Below, one piece after another: positions 31,865 to 42,800 of a stretch of DNA of 64,000 bases. Source of the stretch: Monosporascus cannonballus. Taxonomy: Eukaryota > Ascomycota > Sordariomycetes > Xylariales. Numbering within the stretch: position 1 is the first letter of the stretch; each line of letters starts with the position of its first letter. The DNA lies in NCBI GenBank assembly GCA_004154925.1, contig QJNS01000045.1, positions 248,001 through 312,000 on the forward strand, given 5' to 3'. The notes under the pieces were generated by a model, which was given only the letters and a program-made list of their open reading frames with translations, searched no databases and had not been told where the DNA came from. Both the position numbers and the translations under genes were made by a program.

Positions 31865-34404
31865 ATGCTGCTCTCAGCCCCTATTACGACATCTCTCCTT
31901 GCCGCTGCCCTTTTGGGCGGTGGATTTGCAAAGCTAGCGGCCACGGAAAATGCAACCCACCTAGCCCTCAACAATGATCGTCTCTATACAGCCGTGGAGA
32001 AGGCATCTGGCGCCATGATCACGTTGCATCTTGATGGCCAAGATTTGCTTGGCCCTCGGGCAAACTCTAAGGGCCGCTTCTACCTAGATTGTTACTGGTG
32101 AGTACCCAGCTGATATAGACAAGAGGGATGAGGCTGAATATCAGGCAGTACCCCATCCGGATTTTGGACGCCGGGGAAGATGCAGCCCACATATGAGCTT
32201 TATTCCGGGGTCGATTCCACGAATACTAGTTACGGAGGGATCAAGATGTCGGACACTTACACGCCGACCGGCCAAGTGATGGAGCAGTATTGGTTCCTAA
32301 GGGATGGCGAAACTGGCCTGCACACATTCTCGCGCGTGGCCTACCATAACGAAACGACCCCATTCTTGCGTAACTTACAGGAGTTGCGCACCCTCCTACG
32401 ACCTAATTCCGACATCTGGACGCATCTGGCGACCAATGAAGAACAATATGCGCCTTTACCTGGAGCCGAAGCTATCGCAAACCAAGTCGTAGTTCAGGAC
32501 GCAACGTGGTATCTGGGCAATACACCCGACGATCCTTGGTACGATTGAAAACCTTCCTGCGCCGGCGTTACGAAGCCGTGATTCTCATGGTATTAAGCTA
32601 GACCTCGAACTAACTTCTTTTGTAGTATGTATCAGTGATGTTTCTCGCCATATCATCCTGTAATTATGTTCTACATATTTCACTGGACTGCAACGGCAAA
32701 CTCAGTTGATGATTTGACGTATAAGGTATTGACATATCACAGACGTCCAGCAAGAAGCGGATTACTTTACAAAGTATACCTTTCAGGACACCTGGAGAAA
32801 GCACGACGCCCATGGAATGTTGGTCTCCATTGGCCGAAACCTCGTGAATATTTGCTTACATGGGTTACTAGGTATGCCGATGGTTCCCAAACCCCTGATG
32901 GCTCCACATTTGGCATATGGCTGGTTATGAATACAAAAGAGACGTATTATGGCGGTCCATTGCATTCCGATCTCGTTGTGGATGGGATAGTCTACGATTA
33001 CATGGGTCTGTCGTGTCCGCCTCTGGTTGGTTCTGTGTCATCACCCTATTAACTTCTGTCTAGTCTCAAACCATCACGGCGATCAAACGGTAAGTCGGCT
33101 AGAAAGACGTAAAAAGGACTTTGCTAACGCATTCGAACAGCCAAACATCACTAATGGTTACGATCGAACTTTTGGTCCAGTAAGTGGCATTTCCTACGTA
33201 CATGCGGCCTTTGCATGCGTCACTTGGCTGACCTTGATAGCAATACTTTCACTTTAACCATTTCCCTGCCGGCACGGACCTGCTCACGCTTCGAGCGGAT
33301 GCAGCGCAGTACGCAGATCCTGAATGGAACACGGGATTCTATGACTCGATCGCCAAGCATGTTCCCAACTATGTGACTGGCTCAGAGCGCGGTATCTTAA
33401 AACTTCAGGTCGAGCTGCCAGACAATGCGAAGAATGCAATCGCTGTGTTAGCGGAGAACGGATTCGACTTCCAAGACAATGTCTACGACCCGAAAGTTTA
33501 CCAATACTGGGCCGAGATCGATGAAAACGGAAACGCGAGAATACCGCGAGTGAAAGCCGGTACTTACCGACTCACCATCTACGCAGATAACATATTTGGG
33601 CAGTATATCCAGGATGATGTTGAAGTCGCCGCGGGCAAAGAACAGGCGGTACAGGTACAATGGTCAGAAGAACGCGCAGGAGATGAGATATTCCGAATCG
33701 GCACACCTGACAAGAGTAGCGGCGAATACAAGCATGGCTACGAGCGGGATCCGGCTCACCCGCTTCAGCCTGAACAATACCGAATTTACTGGGCCGTCTA
33801 TGACTTTGTGGACGACTTCCCGAATGGCGTGAAGTTTAGGGTTGGCGAGAGCGATGCGGCGCAGGATATGAACTATGTTCACTGGAGTGTGTTTGGAGGC
33901 CATGCCAACCACGTCCGTCCTGAGCCATACTATGGGAATGGGAATGTTAACAATTGGACTATCCTCTTCGACCTGGAGGCGCAACAGTTCGAACAAAAAC
34001 AGCAGGCCACCTTCACAGTTCAACTCGCTGGGGCAAAGACCGCCGCCGGGAACACGGACATCTTCAACGCCTCCGAACCGCATTCGAACTTGAAATACAC
34101 CGTCAGTGTCAACGGAAAGGATCTCGAGCCCTGGGTGATCCCGTAAGTGTTCGCCAGGCAAAAGCCGATCCGACTCGAGGCTGACAGCTCTACCAGGTAC
34201 CACCAGAGCAGTTCCTGTGCAGTGAGGTCTGCCGTCGTCTGCTACAATATTGCGAACAAGTTCCTTTTTGACCCCGCCGTACTCAAGGAAGGGGAGAATG
34301 AGATTACCCTAAGCTTGCCATTCAACGCCACTAACTATGAGAGTGCAATCCTGCCAAACTCGGTCTATGTCCAATATGATGCGCTGAGGTTGGAGATCAA
34401 ATAG
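31865..34404 (+). CDS. Rhamnogalacturonan endolyase, polysaccharide lyase family 4, possibly frame-disrupted
   Basis: PL4 enzymes cut the rhamnogalacturonan I backbone of pectin by beta-elimination and are secreted. Eight exons: 31865-32097, 32149-32538, ~32743-32818, 32872-33005, 33064-33089, 33141-33179, 33241-34142 and 34197-34404, about 668 residues if joined in frame. Seen: a signal peptide (MLLSAPITTSLLAAALLGGGFA), YLDCYC-TPSGFWTPG across intron 1, SDTYTPTGQVMEQYWFLRDGE, TWYLGNTPDDP, DYFTKYTFQDTW, YYGGPLHSDLVVDGIVY, VSNHHGDQT-PNITNGYDRTFGP, a middle fibronectin-III-like part (IPRVKAGTYRLTIYADNIFGQY) and a C-terminal jelly-roll module (YVQYDALRLEI). Seven junctions have good splice signals, but exon 2 to exon 3 cannot be joined in frame with GT-AG (finding). 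An alternative upstream ATG is at 31805. Confidence 0.83.
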
Positions 34405-35505
34405 TCTGGCTCGCTACGGCTTTGCTAGGCCGACCGTAGAAAAAGAGATCAGAGCAACATGAAGCAAGTTCCCAGCATCCTCCTAGGATGCTCCCCCTCG
34501 TGATACCTGGCCCATCCGTTTTCCGCTGTTCTTCTGGCCTCCCGGAGCTCTAGTCTTCGTGAACAACTTGATATTCGAGTGTAGTTGTGTTACACGCGTG
34601 ATTCTGCGATTACGTAGCCGGCTGGATTATCCAAACATTGTCGGCTTTCAAGGATCGACAATTTGGTCCTTGAAGCAGCACGACCATGCTAATTGTAGGG
34701 TCACCGAGACTGACGACCCGGTGGACATATTGCATAAAGCCTCATGATGTGGCCGTTACAAGTGGATGCCATGAGCCGTAAATGGAAAACCAATCTAAAA
34801 GTTGATACTGTCCATATACTTCGCCACACCAAATCCAATATACGCTCACTACCCCTTACTAATACAAAGTCTAAGATATCTTGGAGCAATAACTATGGTG
34901 CAAGGGACGTATCATGCGTGTATTGAATACGCGCAGCCTCATGGGACATAGCGAGCTAGAGGGAAGATCTTTGTAGCAGCATTCGTTGCATGTTACCTGA
35001 GTGGCGCTATAAAACCACGGAATTCTATGCCAAGATACTCAATACCCGGCTTGATAAAAAGCCCCTGTGCGACTCGTCAACGTCACAATGAACGAGTTTT
35101 GAGGTTTGATATTGACGTAGGTCGCGCACCGATTTTCCGAAGCGAAAGACAAAGACAATGAAAAACTCAAAAAGGCGACGCGCGCTGGTACATCCGCATA
35201 GGTACCCACGCTAGGCGAGCAGCATGCTAGAATTGGAACACGTGAATCTATACTATTGGCACTGTTTTATTACGCACGTAGCAACCTTACCCAGTGGTGA
35301 GGGGGCGGGGAATAACCGCCGATAACGCTAGTGTCCATCAGGTTGCTAACCCGGCGTATTTTCCTCTAGACAATTCTCTAGACAAATCATCATACGAGGG
35401 GTCAACCGCCAACACGGTAAGAACCAGCTACGTAGGTTTTACTAAGTCGGCTTCAGCGAGCATAAAGACCTCGTCTATAATTCTCTAGACATACAAATCG
35501 GCGCA
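34405..35505. other. Intergenic region, PL4 downstream / MOSC upstream
   Basis: About 1.1 kb contains the PL4 3' flank and the MOSC promoter. The string attctctagaca recurs at about 35372-35383 and 35479-35490 close to the MOSC start, with a third partial copy (cctctagaca) at 35363-35372. No gene was seen. Confidence 0.45.
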
Positions 35506-36833
35506 ATGAAGATCACCGAGGTAAGTGCGCAGCAGTAGGGCAACCCGGCCCGCCGGCCGCTCGCTTACCGTCTGCCGGCCACTTCCAGTTGTACATCTAC
35601 CCCATCAAGTCGCTCCGGCCGCTCTCGGTGCCGCGGGCGCGGCTGCGGAGGGAGGGCCCGGAGCACGACCGCCGCTTCATGCTGCTGAAGGTCGAGGCGG
35701 GCGGCAGCTACAGGAACATCCAGCCGGTGCACTTCCCGGAGTCCGTGCTGTTCCACCAGGAGATCGAGGGCGACTCGGTCGTCGTCACGTATCGTGACCC
35801 GTCGGAGAAGAAGAAGTCGACGCCGACGCCGGAGCTGCAGGGAGACGCGACGGCGGCAGCGCTGCGTGTGCCCCTGCGCCCGAGCACTGAGGGCCTGGCG
35901 ACCGTGGATGTCCGGCTCTCCGGCAGCACGACGACCGCATACCGCATGGGCGAGCCGTACGACGCCTGGTTCTCGTCACGCTTCGGCTACAAGGTGATCC
36001 TGGTGTACATCGGCGACTACAGGCGACCAGTGCTGGCGCACTCGCCCAACAACAACAATGAGAAGGTTCCGAGGCAGCAGCGGAGCTGGCTCTCAGCGAT
36101 CGCCTCGTACGTTACCGGAAGCGGCGGCGAAGTAGGGGAACAGCGGAGGCAGAAGCAGGGCGGAGAAGAAGACTTCTTGACATTCAACGAGGCGGCGCCT
36201 TTCCTGGTGACGTCGAGAGCCTCGCTACGCGATGTCAACAGTCGGCTGCCGCAGGGCGAGGACGTGGATATGATGGTGTTCCGGCCAAACATCGTCGTTG
36301 ACGACGATTACGACGACGACAACAACGATGGCAACCACTGCGACGGTGGCGACCAAAACACGCAAGCCATCACGGAGAGAGGACAGCAGCAGCGGGGCGG
36401 TCCAGCACAGACAGAAACACAGACGCCGGCATCGCCACACCCGAAGCTCGAGGCGTGGGACGAGGACTTCTGGGGCGAGCTGCGGATAGGCGGCAGCCAC
36501 TGGCTGGCGTTGACCGCCAACTGTGCGCGCTGCCTGTCCATCAACATCGACTACGACACAGGGCGCCCGGCCGAGGGGGAGAGGGGCGCGGTCCTGAAGA
36601 AGCTGATGGCGGACCGGCGGGTCGACAGCGGCAACAGGTGGTCGCCGATATTCGGCCGCTACGCATTCCTACTTCCGACGTCACCTGCTTCTGATGACGG
36701 TGCTGCTGCTGCACGCCCTGAGACTATGACACAGGGCGGCGGCGTCGAAGCCGACGTCGCTGTGGGGGACGAGGTGGTGGTGACGGGACGGATCAGTGAC
36801 CGAGACGTCTGGAGCTGGCCAAAGAGCACATAA
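35506..36833 (+). CDS. MOSC-domain protein (mARC/YcbX-like molybdenum cofactor protein)
   Basis: Two exons are proposed: a 15-bp first exon 35506-35520 (MKITE, donor GTAAGT) and 35589-36833, giving 419 residues. MOSC proteins of this group bind molybdenum cofactor and reduce N-hydroxylated compounds or serve in sulfur-carrier reactions; animal mARC sits on the mitochondrial outer membrane. Seen: the N-terminal barrel with LYIYPIKSLRPL, DRRFMLL, the MOSC core (FLTFNEAAPFLVTSRASLRDVN, MMVFRPNIVV) and the cysteine segment LTANCARCLSINIDYDTGR, whose Cys matches the cofactor-ligating position. It lacks an obvious N-terminal membrane anchor. A low-complexity insert (DDDYDDDNNDGNHCDGG then Gln/Thr/Pro-rich, about residues 240-290) interrupts the MOSC core. 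The tiny first exon is inferred from splice signals and from the family's usual start just before the YPIKS motif. Confidence 0.88.
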
Positions 36834-39800
36834 TACACAGGTACACAAACGCACAGACACAGGAGAACCCAGTTAAGGGGGAAAGGAAAGAAGGCGGGGC
36901 GGGTTGGTAAAAGGAAATCGACGCTAGAAACAAACCGGGGGGAGAAGGGGGGTGAGGGGGGTCTCGTACTACAACGCATGATCGTGAGTGGACAAGAAAC
37001 GTTGGCCCGGCCGCGTTAGAGGTGAGGCCCGATCGGCTAACCGTGCCTAACAAATTCTGTTCGATCCGATGGTGTCCACTTGGCTCGGGCCCATTGGGAC
37101 GACGAAGTGGTGGAGGCGCCCAGGAACAAGGCGAGAGACCCCCTTTCGTTGTACGCACGTCCCGTAGCGCAACAGATGGAAGCACTCATTGCATTACCCT
37201 ACACGCGCCTAATAATATCCACCTGCCTAGGGCTGACTGACCTCTGTATCTGTCTGTTAATGCGTCTGTCGTGTAACCCCTCGGGGAAATTCGGGCTTTG
37301 CCGGTGTCAAACGGCAAGCGGCCAGCCAAGCGGCTTCTTCCCGAGCGGCCTCAATCGGCCATGTATGTGGCTCTAACAAGCATTTCTCCCCAGAAATTTC
37401 GCAAGGCCGGGACCTTGCAGCGTGTTGAGGACAAGGGGCCGGGAAAAACGGGGAAATTTGACGTTACACAGCGTCACCGCAGCCCTGCCCAACAACAACA
37501 ACCATCGGGTTTCATAACCTCATCGTTGACGACGAGGGGCTTACATGGCAGCAGCAACGGCGGCAACGACGACATGCCCCGCCAGCAACGACAGCGACCT
37601 GGCAAACGCCGTACCGACGACGGAAACGTGGCACACCTGCGCGTCTGTATGTTATGTCTGACTGTCCGTCTGCGCGAAGGCTGAAAATGTAATTCAGGAA
37701 AAAGCAAGTAAGAAATAGGAAGTAGACGTGGTACAGTACCTGCGCAGAGCTTTTTTTGGGTTTTTTTTTGGTTCTTCCCATCGCCGTGAGAGGCCTTTCC
37801 TGTTCCGCCCAACGAGATCGATCTAGCCTGGAGAAATCAGAGAACTGACAAAAAGATGATGTAGTAGTTGCCAACACCTTGCTGTTATACCGTTTGTGGT
37901 TTTCCGATTCCAAAACAGCGAAAAACGCTAAGATGAGAGGAACCAATAATAGGTCGTCCGAGACTAATGAGAGGGGGGAAGAAGAACAAACAGTCGCTTG
38001 TCGCAACCAGATGCTTTGTCTTTTTCCAATTCACCAAGTCTGTTTGTTCCAGCACACACCATAATCCAGGAACAGAAAGAAACGATCCATGTAATATTTT
38101 GATAACAAACCATCTCCGAGGTCAAGATTGTACCCTGGCCTAATACTTGATTTTCCCCTTGCCGAGACCATAAACTCCTCAAATGACGAATCCTCCGCGT
38201 GTAAGATTTCCATGATCCGTGAGAAAGTATCTGGTGCATTCGTCTAGCGAGGGGAGAGAAGACGTGAGTGAGGCCAAGATGATAGTTGAGGGGTACGAAA
38301 GAAACATAGTAGGAGAAAAAGAAACCAAGTCATTCCAAAATCAGCAGTAATTTCCCCCAAACTCCTAGCGCTAACAATCCTATCGCGGGGTTCCCCATAC
38401 AAGAAGGGGGTGCCGTCAAGCTGTAGCTCGTTCGACTGCGATGGCTATGCACTACCGGTGCATGACATGATATGTGACTTTTCTGAAAAAGCTTGATACA
38501 ACTAACTCGACGACAGCCGCAGCCACCGGGAACCTCCGATGGGAGAGCTTCGCGTCTTCGCGCCTTCGCGCCAGGGCAAAACCCATGTGCATGTCTTTTT
38601 ACGGAAAGTTTTCCCTGGTCCCTCTTGCCGGCAATTCCGGGCTAGTGTCTCGGCTAGCGCTTTTACATCGAAATGGCTATCCATGGCGAAAGTGATGAGT
38701 TCTTCCCTGCTCACAGTTAGCAAATGGTTTCCTGGCATATTGATATGGGCCAAGGTGAGGATTCAGCGAGGATACCAGGAGGCCCAAGATCGGCAGACGG
38801 GAACATACCTTAACCCAGACTCTACAGAGAACAGGCCGGCGCCGAGGAGCCATCAGACATTGTGAGCGCATGCCCGACACGTATGGACCTTGCAATATCT
38901 GCATTCGAAAATCCACCAATGGGGGCCCGAATGACACAGGTTGCAAGTCCACTGGACCAAAGTGTTGTCTGACTTGATCATTCTGAATGAATGCGCACAG
39001 GTAGACGCCACGGCCATTTTGTATCCTTTGCCTAAGTCTCCTGGAGAAACTGCTAGGCACTTTGTATAACAGAGTTGAGCTGCTTATGAGGATGAACTGA
39101 TGTAAGTTAGCTACATGTTGGTAACTAGGAAGCAATGTGACGATATCAGAGACTTACCGTGAAAAGAGCCAGAGAAAAATGCGGGTAAGTTCAGGTAAGA
39201 CGATTGATAGTACGGAACTGGATGCTTGGACGTCGATGGAGGTAGCTCGCTAGATGTAACGAGGGCACAGGGCTTTATAAGGTTTACAAGGACTAAGGGC
39301 CGTCGAGTTGCTTTGAGATCCAAGTTTGGGAGTCTTGTGTCTGTTTGACAAGGTGGATATAGAAGACGGAAGGCAGAGGATTGTTTGTAAAACTTGTTGG
39401 CAGGACAGGGCGGGTATGCCTTCGCACAGAAAGAGGTAGTTTATGGGAAGAAGTATGGAAGGAAAAGCAGAAAGATCAATCAAGTTGGTTTGGGATGTAC
39501 CTAGTCGTCGACTCTTCTTTTTCTTCTTCTTTATGGTAGAGCTTGTTGGTGTTGCCATGAGGGAGGAAGCTCAAGTAAATATGTACGTCTGTACCAATGC
39601 TCTTGGTTAACCCCCTGACACTATGACGACGAGCATCTGCTTCCCGGAAAGAACTCCATGTTTCCGCGTGGGACAGACCCAGGGAAATGTTAGAGCGCGG
39701 AGACAGGAGTATCAAGCGTGTCTGGAGCGACGCGGAGTTGGCGGAACTTGTTTGCAAGGTAGACAGACCTCTCGACAGCATGGACATGATGTGGACATCA

Positions 39801-42800
39801 AGACATAACCCAAGTAGGTATGTATGCTAGGGCTGGGTACTTATGAGACAGAGAACAAGGAAGACCCAAATAATATAGACTTGGGATGCATGGCGAAGGC
39901 CTGGAAAGGATCCCTTGGGTGGCCGTTGGGATTTGTACAGGACGGCCCGTGTTGCTAGGCAGATGGTGCGAGACTGTCTCGACGTGGGCTCAAAGCTTGA
40001 ATTGGTACTTATATACCCAGATGTACGAATAGACCACTGGTTGAAATTGAAAGTAAAGGACTTAATTCAATGGCCTTGGGAGGGGAAATCGGTGAGGATC
40101 GGAAAGGGTTAATAGCCAAACCCCTGTTAATTTGATGCGACAAGTTAGGAAAGATGACAAAGGTACACAGCCGTTTCGGGCAATGTGGCTGCAGCTGGTG
40201 ACATTGACATATGCATGACAACGGCTTGCAACCACTATCCTTGCGTTTGAGCCGTCTAGTCCTGAGGTATCTAAGTTACCGGCACTCGTGTTGTGGAAAT
40301 GCGTTGTTGAGTGGAGCCCGCGTGGAGTTGTGTACGAATGTGGGACTTTTATCTTTATTTCCCTACGGGTGGATAGTCTCGGTTCGGTTCACCAATCCGT
40401 GCCGGATCCAGGCTTAAGTTTATGGCACCGTCAGCGTCTCATATTTTTCGTAGTTCATAATGTAGAATAAACTATTAAAAGGGTAGTTCTAATTTTGCTT
40501 AGAACTTGTTATATTAATTTTCATATATATTAACACCCGTATTTATAAAGTTTTAAAGTTGTATCTGTACATGATAACCTTAACACGTGTACTGACTACT
40601 TATTTGTGCATGTCTTCGCTTAAGCGCATCTTCTGTGCCGGGGGGTTGCAACGGTATTCTGACCGGTCGCCTCCCCGTGGCACTGCCCTATTTAAAAATG
40701 TCGAATTGGCCTTACCGGTTTTATTACTCGAATATTTATTATACTGCTCATCCTTTTGCGTGTCCAGGTGAGGATTCGACAGCCTGTGACTGCATGAACT
40801 TGCAAGCGCCCACACTTGTGTATCATCTTAAGTGCTCGAAGCAGCTCCATATGCGACTTGAGCTCGGAGAATGCTCCTTGACCCAAACCCTGTTCCTCGG
40901 ACGCCTGGCCAATAGGACGCCAGGCTCCTATCGTCCTCCTCCAGATCACGATATATACACAGCTCAGCTACAGCTGACAACTTCCTACCCCAATATCTTT
41001 CCACTGTTCCAAGGCAGCAACAGAGCTGCCGTTTTTAGGTGAGTAACTCACGTTTTGATCCCGAGTGGATACCCCTGTGTGGGCTCCAGAAATGGGAGCT
41101 ACTGGGGAATCCAAGTCGTTGGTGATGTGTCAGAACCATGGCAGCAAGTCCTTGCGATGCAACATCCATCCCGGACTGAGGCAATCTTTGGTCGACCATG
41201 GAGGCTATCACGGTACGGGAGGACGGATCGAGACCCGCTTGAGAGATATCAGAAGCAAATAAACGACCCGGTGTGAGATTCTCGATGATCGGGGTGTTGA
41301 CAGGGACGTCGCATCGGACCTCTCAAGGCGAGAACCAACCCCACCATCTCGACCTGTGCCGCTCAGCGTAGCGTTCTGTGAAACGCTGGGGTCAAGAGGT
41401 ATACATATGTACTCCCCCCTTGAACAGGCGCTTGCCGTCAAGATTTCGCAAGTGCCTTCCTTTGTCTAGGTCTTATGTAGCTATGGTATTGATGGACAAG
41501 ATAACACGCCCAAAGCACTGCTCTGCATCTGCGGCCGGTGCCGACCATTAAACGCTTCGTTATCATCCATCATCAAGAAAGTAACATACCTCGTAGCTAA
41601 CATAAGGGGGGAAGACTGACCGCTAACGGAAGGTGCCTGCTAAACCCCCACCAATTACCAGCATATGTTCAGACTGCGTACAGGTTCGTGGGGTGAGGAT
41701 CATGTGACTTTGGTTTCTCCGGGGCGGGCGTGGTTTGGTTCGAGGGAAGCGGAATCGGGCACACTCCGATAGAAATTAGCAAGCCATTCATAAGTCGTGG
41801 CGTTATACGGTCGAAATCGAGGGAAAGGGAGCCGATCTAGGATAGATCATATATTCACAGCGGGTATGACAGGTCTGGTAAGTCTGCCGTGAAATCGGCG
41901 GGTCCAGAACATAAAGACGTCGATTTAGCCCTTTACTGCTAAGGATCGAAAGCTCCTAAGATCTGATGTTACACAAAGCCCTGGCTTGGCGGAATCTTCA
42001 ACGTTGTTACATTCGTTTAATTTGTCTTTATAGGAACCTTCCGCCAGCCTGTTAGCCCCGTGTAGTTTAGTGGCCTACTACGTGCGCCGCTGATGGTATG
42101 GCCACGATAGTACCTCGTGGCGATGATACGACATCGACTAGCTGCTAATGGGAAACCCCAGAACGTTCTGGACATTCTGCTGGCCTACATTAATTGTTGG
42201 TGTTGACACTATTATGCCCTATTTCTGTGCGCCTAAGGTTCGACCTGCCAACCCGTTAGGTCTCACACTGACACCGACGCCGGGGACACGGACACGCTAA
42301 TGTCGTGGTCTGCAGCCACAGACGAATCTGCCTACCTTGTGTCTATTCCCTGCCCTTTCTAAATTCTTCAGCATCTGAACCCCAGCATATAGGAGTAACG
42401 TGTTAAATCATTTCAAATACGGAACTGCTACTCCCTCCTGCTCACAAACCTTCTCGACATCGTTCAAGATTCCGGCACCTCTTCCTGACAGGTTTGATGG
42501 AACCCCAGTTCCGATTCATGTTTCCTACCGGGCCGCGTTAAACTGAGTCAACTTCAACGAACTCATATACAACAATATCAGCACATGCAGTCCTCAGCAC
42601 CCTCTACCTCTTGTTTTGGGTCGCTGCATCGCTTTTTAATGCGGTCTCGGATAGATTGGTTTCCCTGCGTCCTGCAATGTCAGCAGAACCCTTGATCACC
42701 GGAGCGGGAAGCGGTGGAGATCCAGGGACAAATCGGTTCTGCTCCCGCTTGTCGACGCGGGTCATCCCCGCCGTCGCCCGCTCCAAAGTATAGGATATAT

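Noticed and set aside
37056..37080. GTTCGATCC box-B-like string downstream of the MOSC gene
   Set aside because: No matching A box or cloverleaf can be drawn around it.
38031..38213. 60-codon minus-strand frame starting MEILHAEDSSFEEF
   Set aside because: Reasonable-looking composition but too short, with no homology recalled and no neighbouring exons.
39476..39787. 103-codon minus-strand frame starting MSMLSRGLSTLQTSS, with a possible donor after EESTTR
   Set aside because: It superficially resembles a mitochondrial presequence, but no downstream exon with recognisable protein content could be joined to it.
41055..41276. Frame containing PWQQVLAMQHPSRTEAIFGRPW followed by another frame with EILDDRGVDRDVASDL
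   Set aside because: The pieces look vaguely enzyme-like and could be a decayed gene, but I could not tie them to any family.
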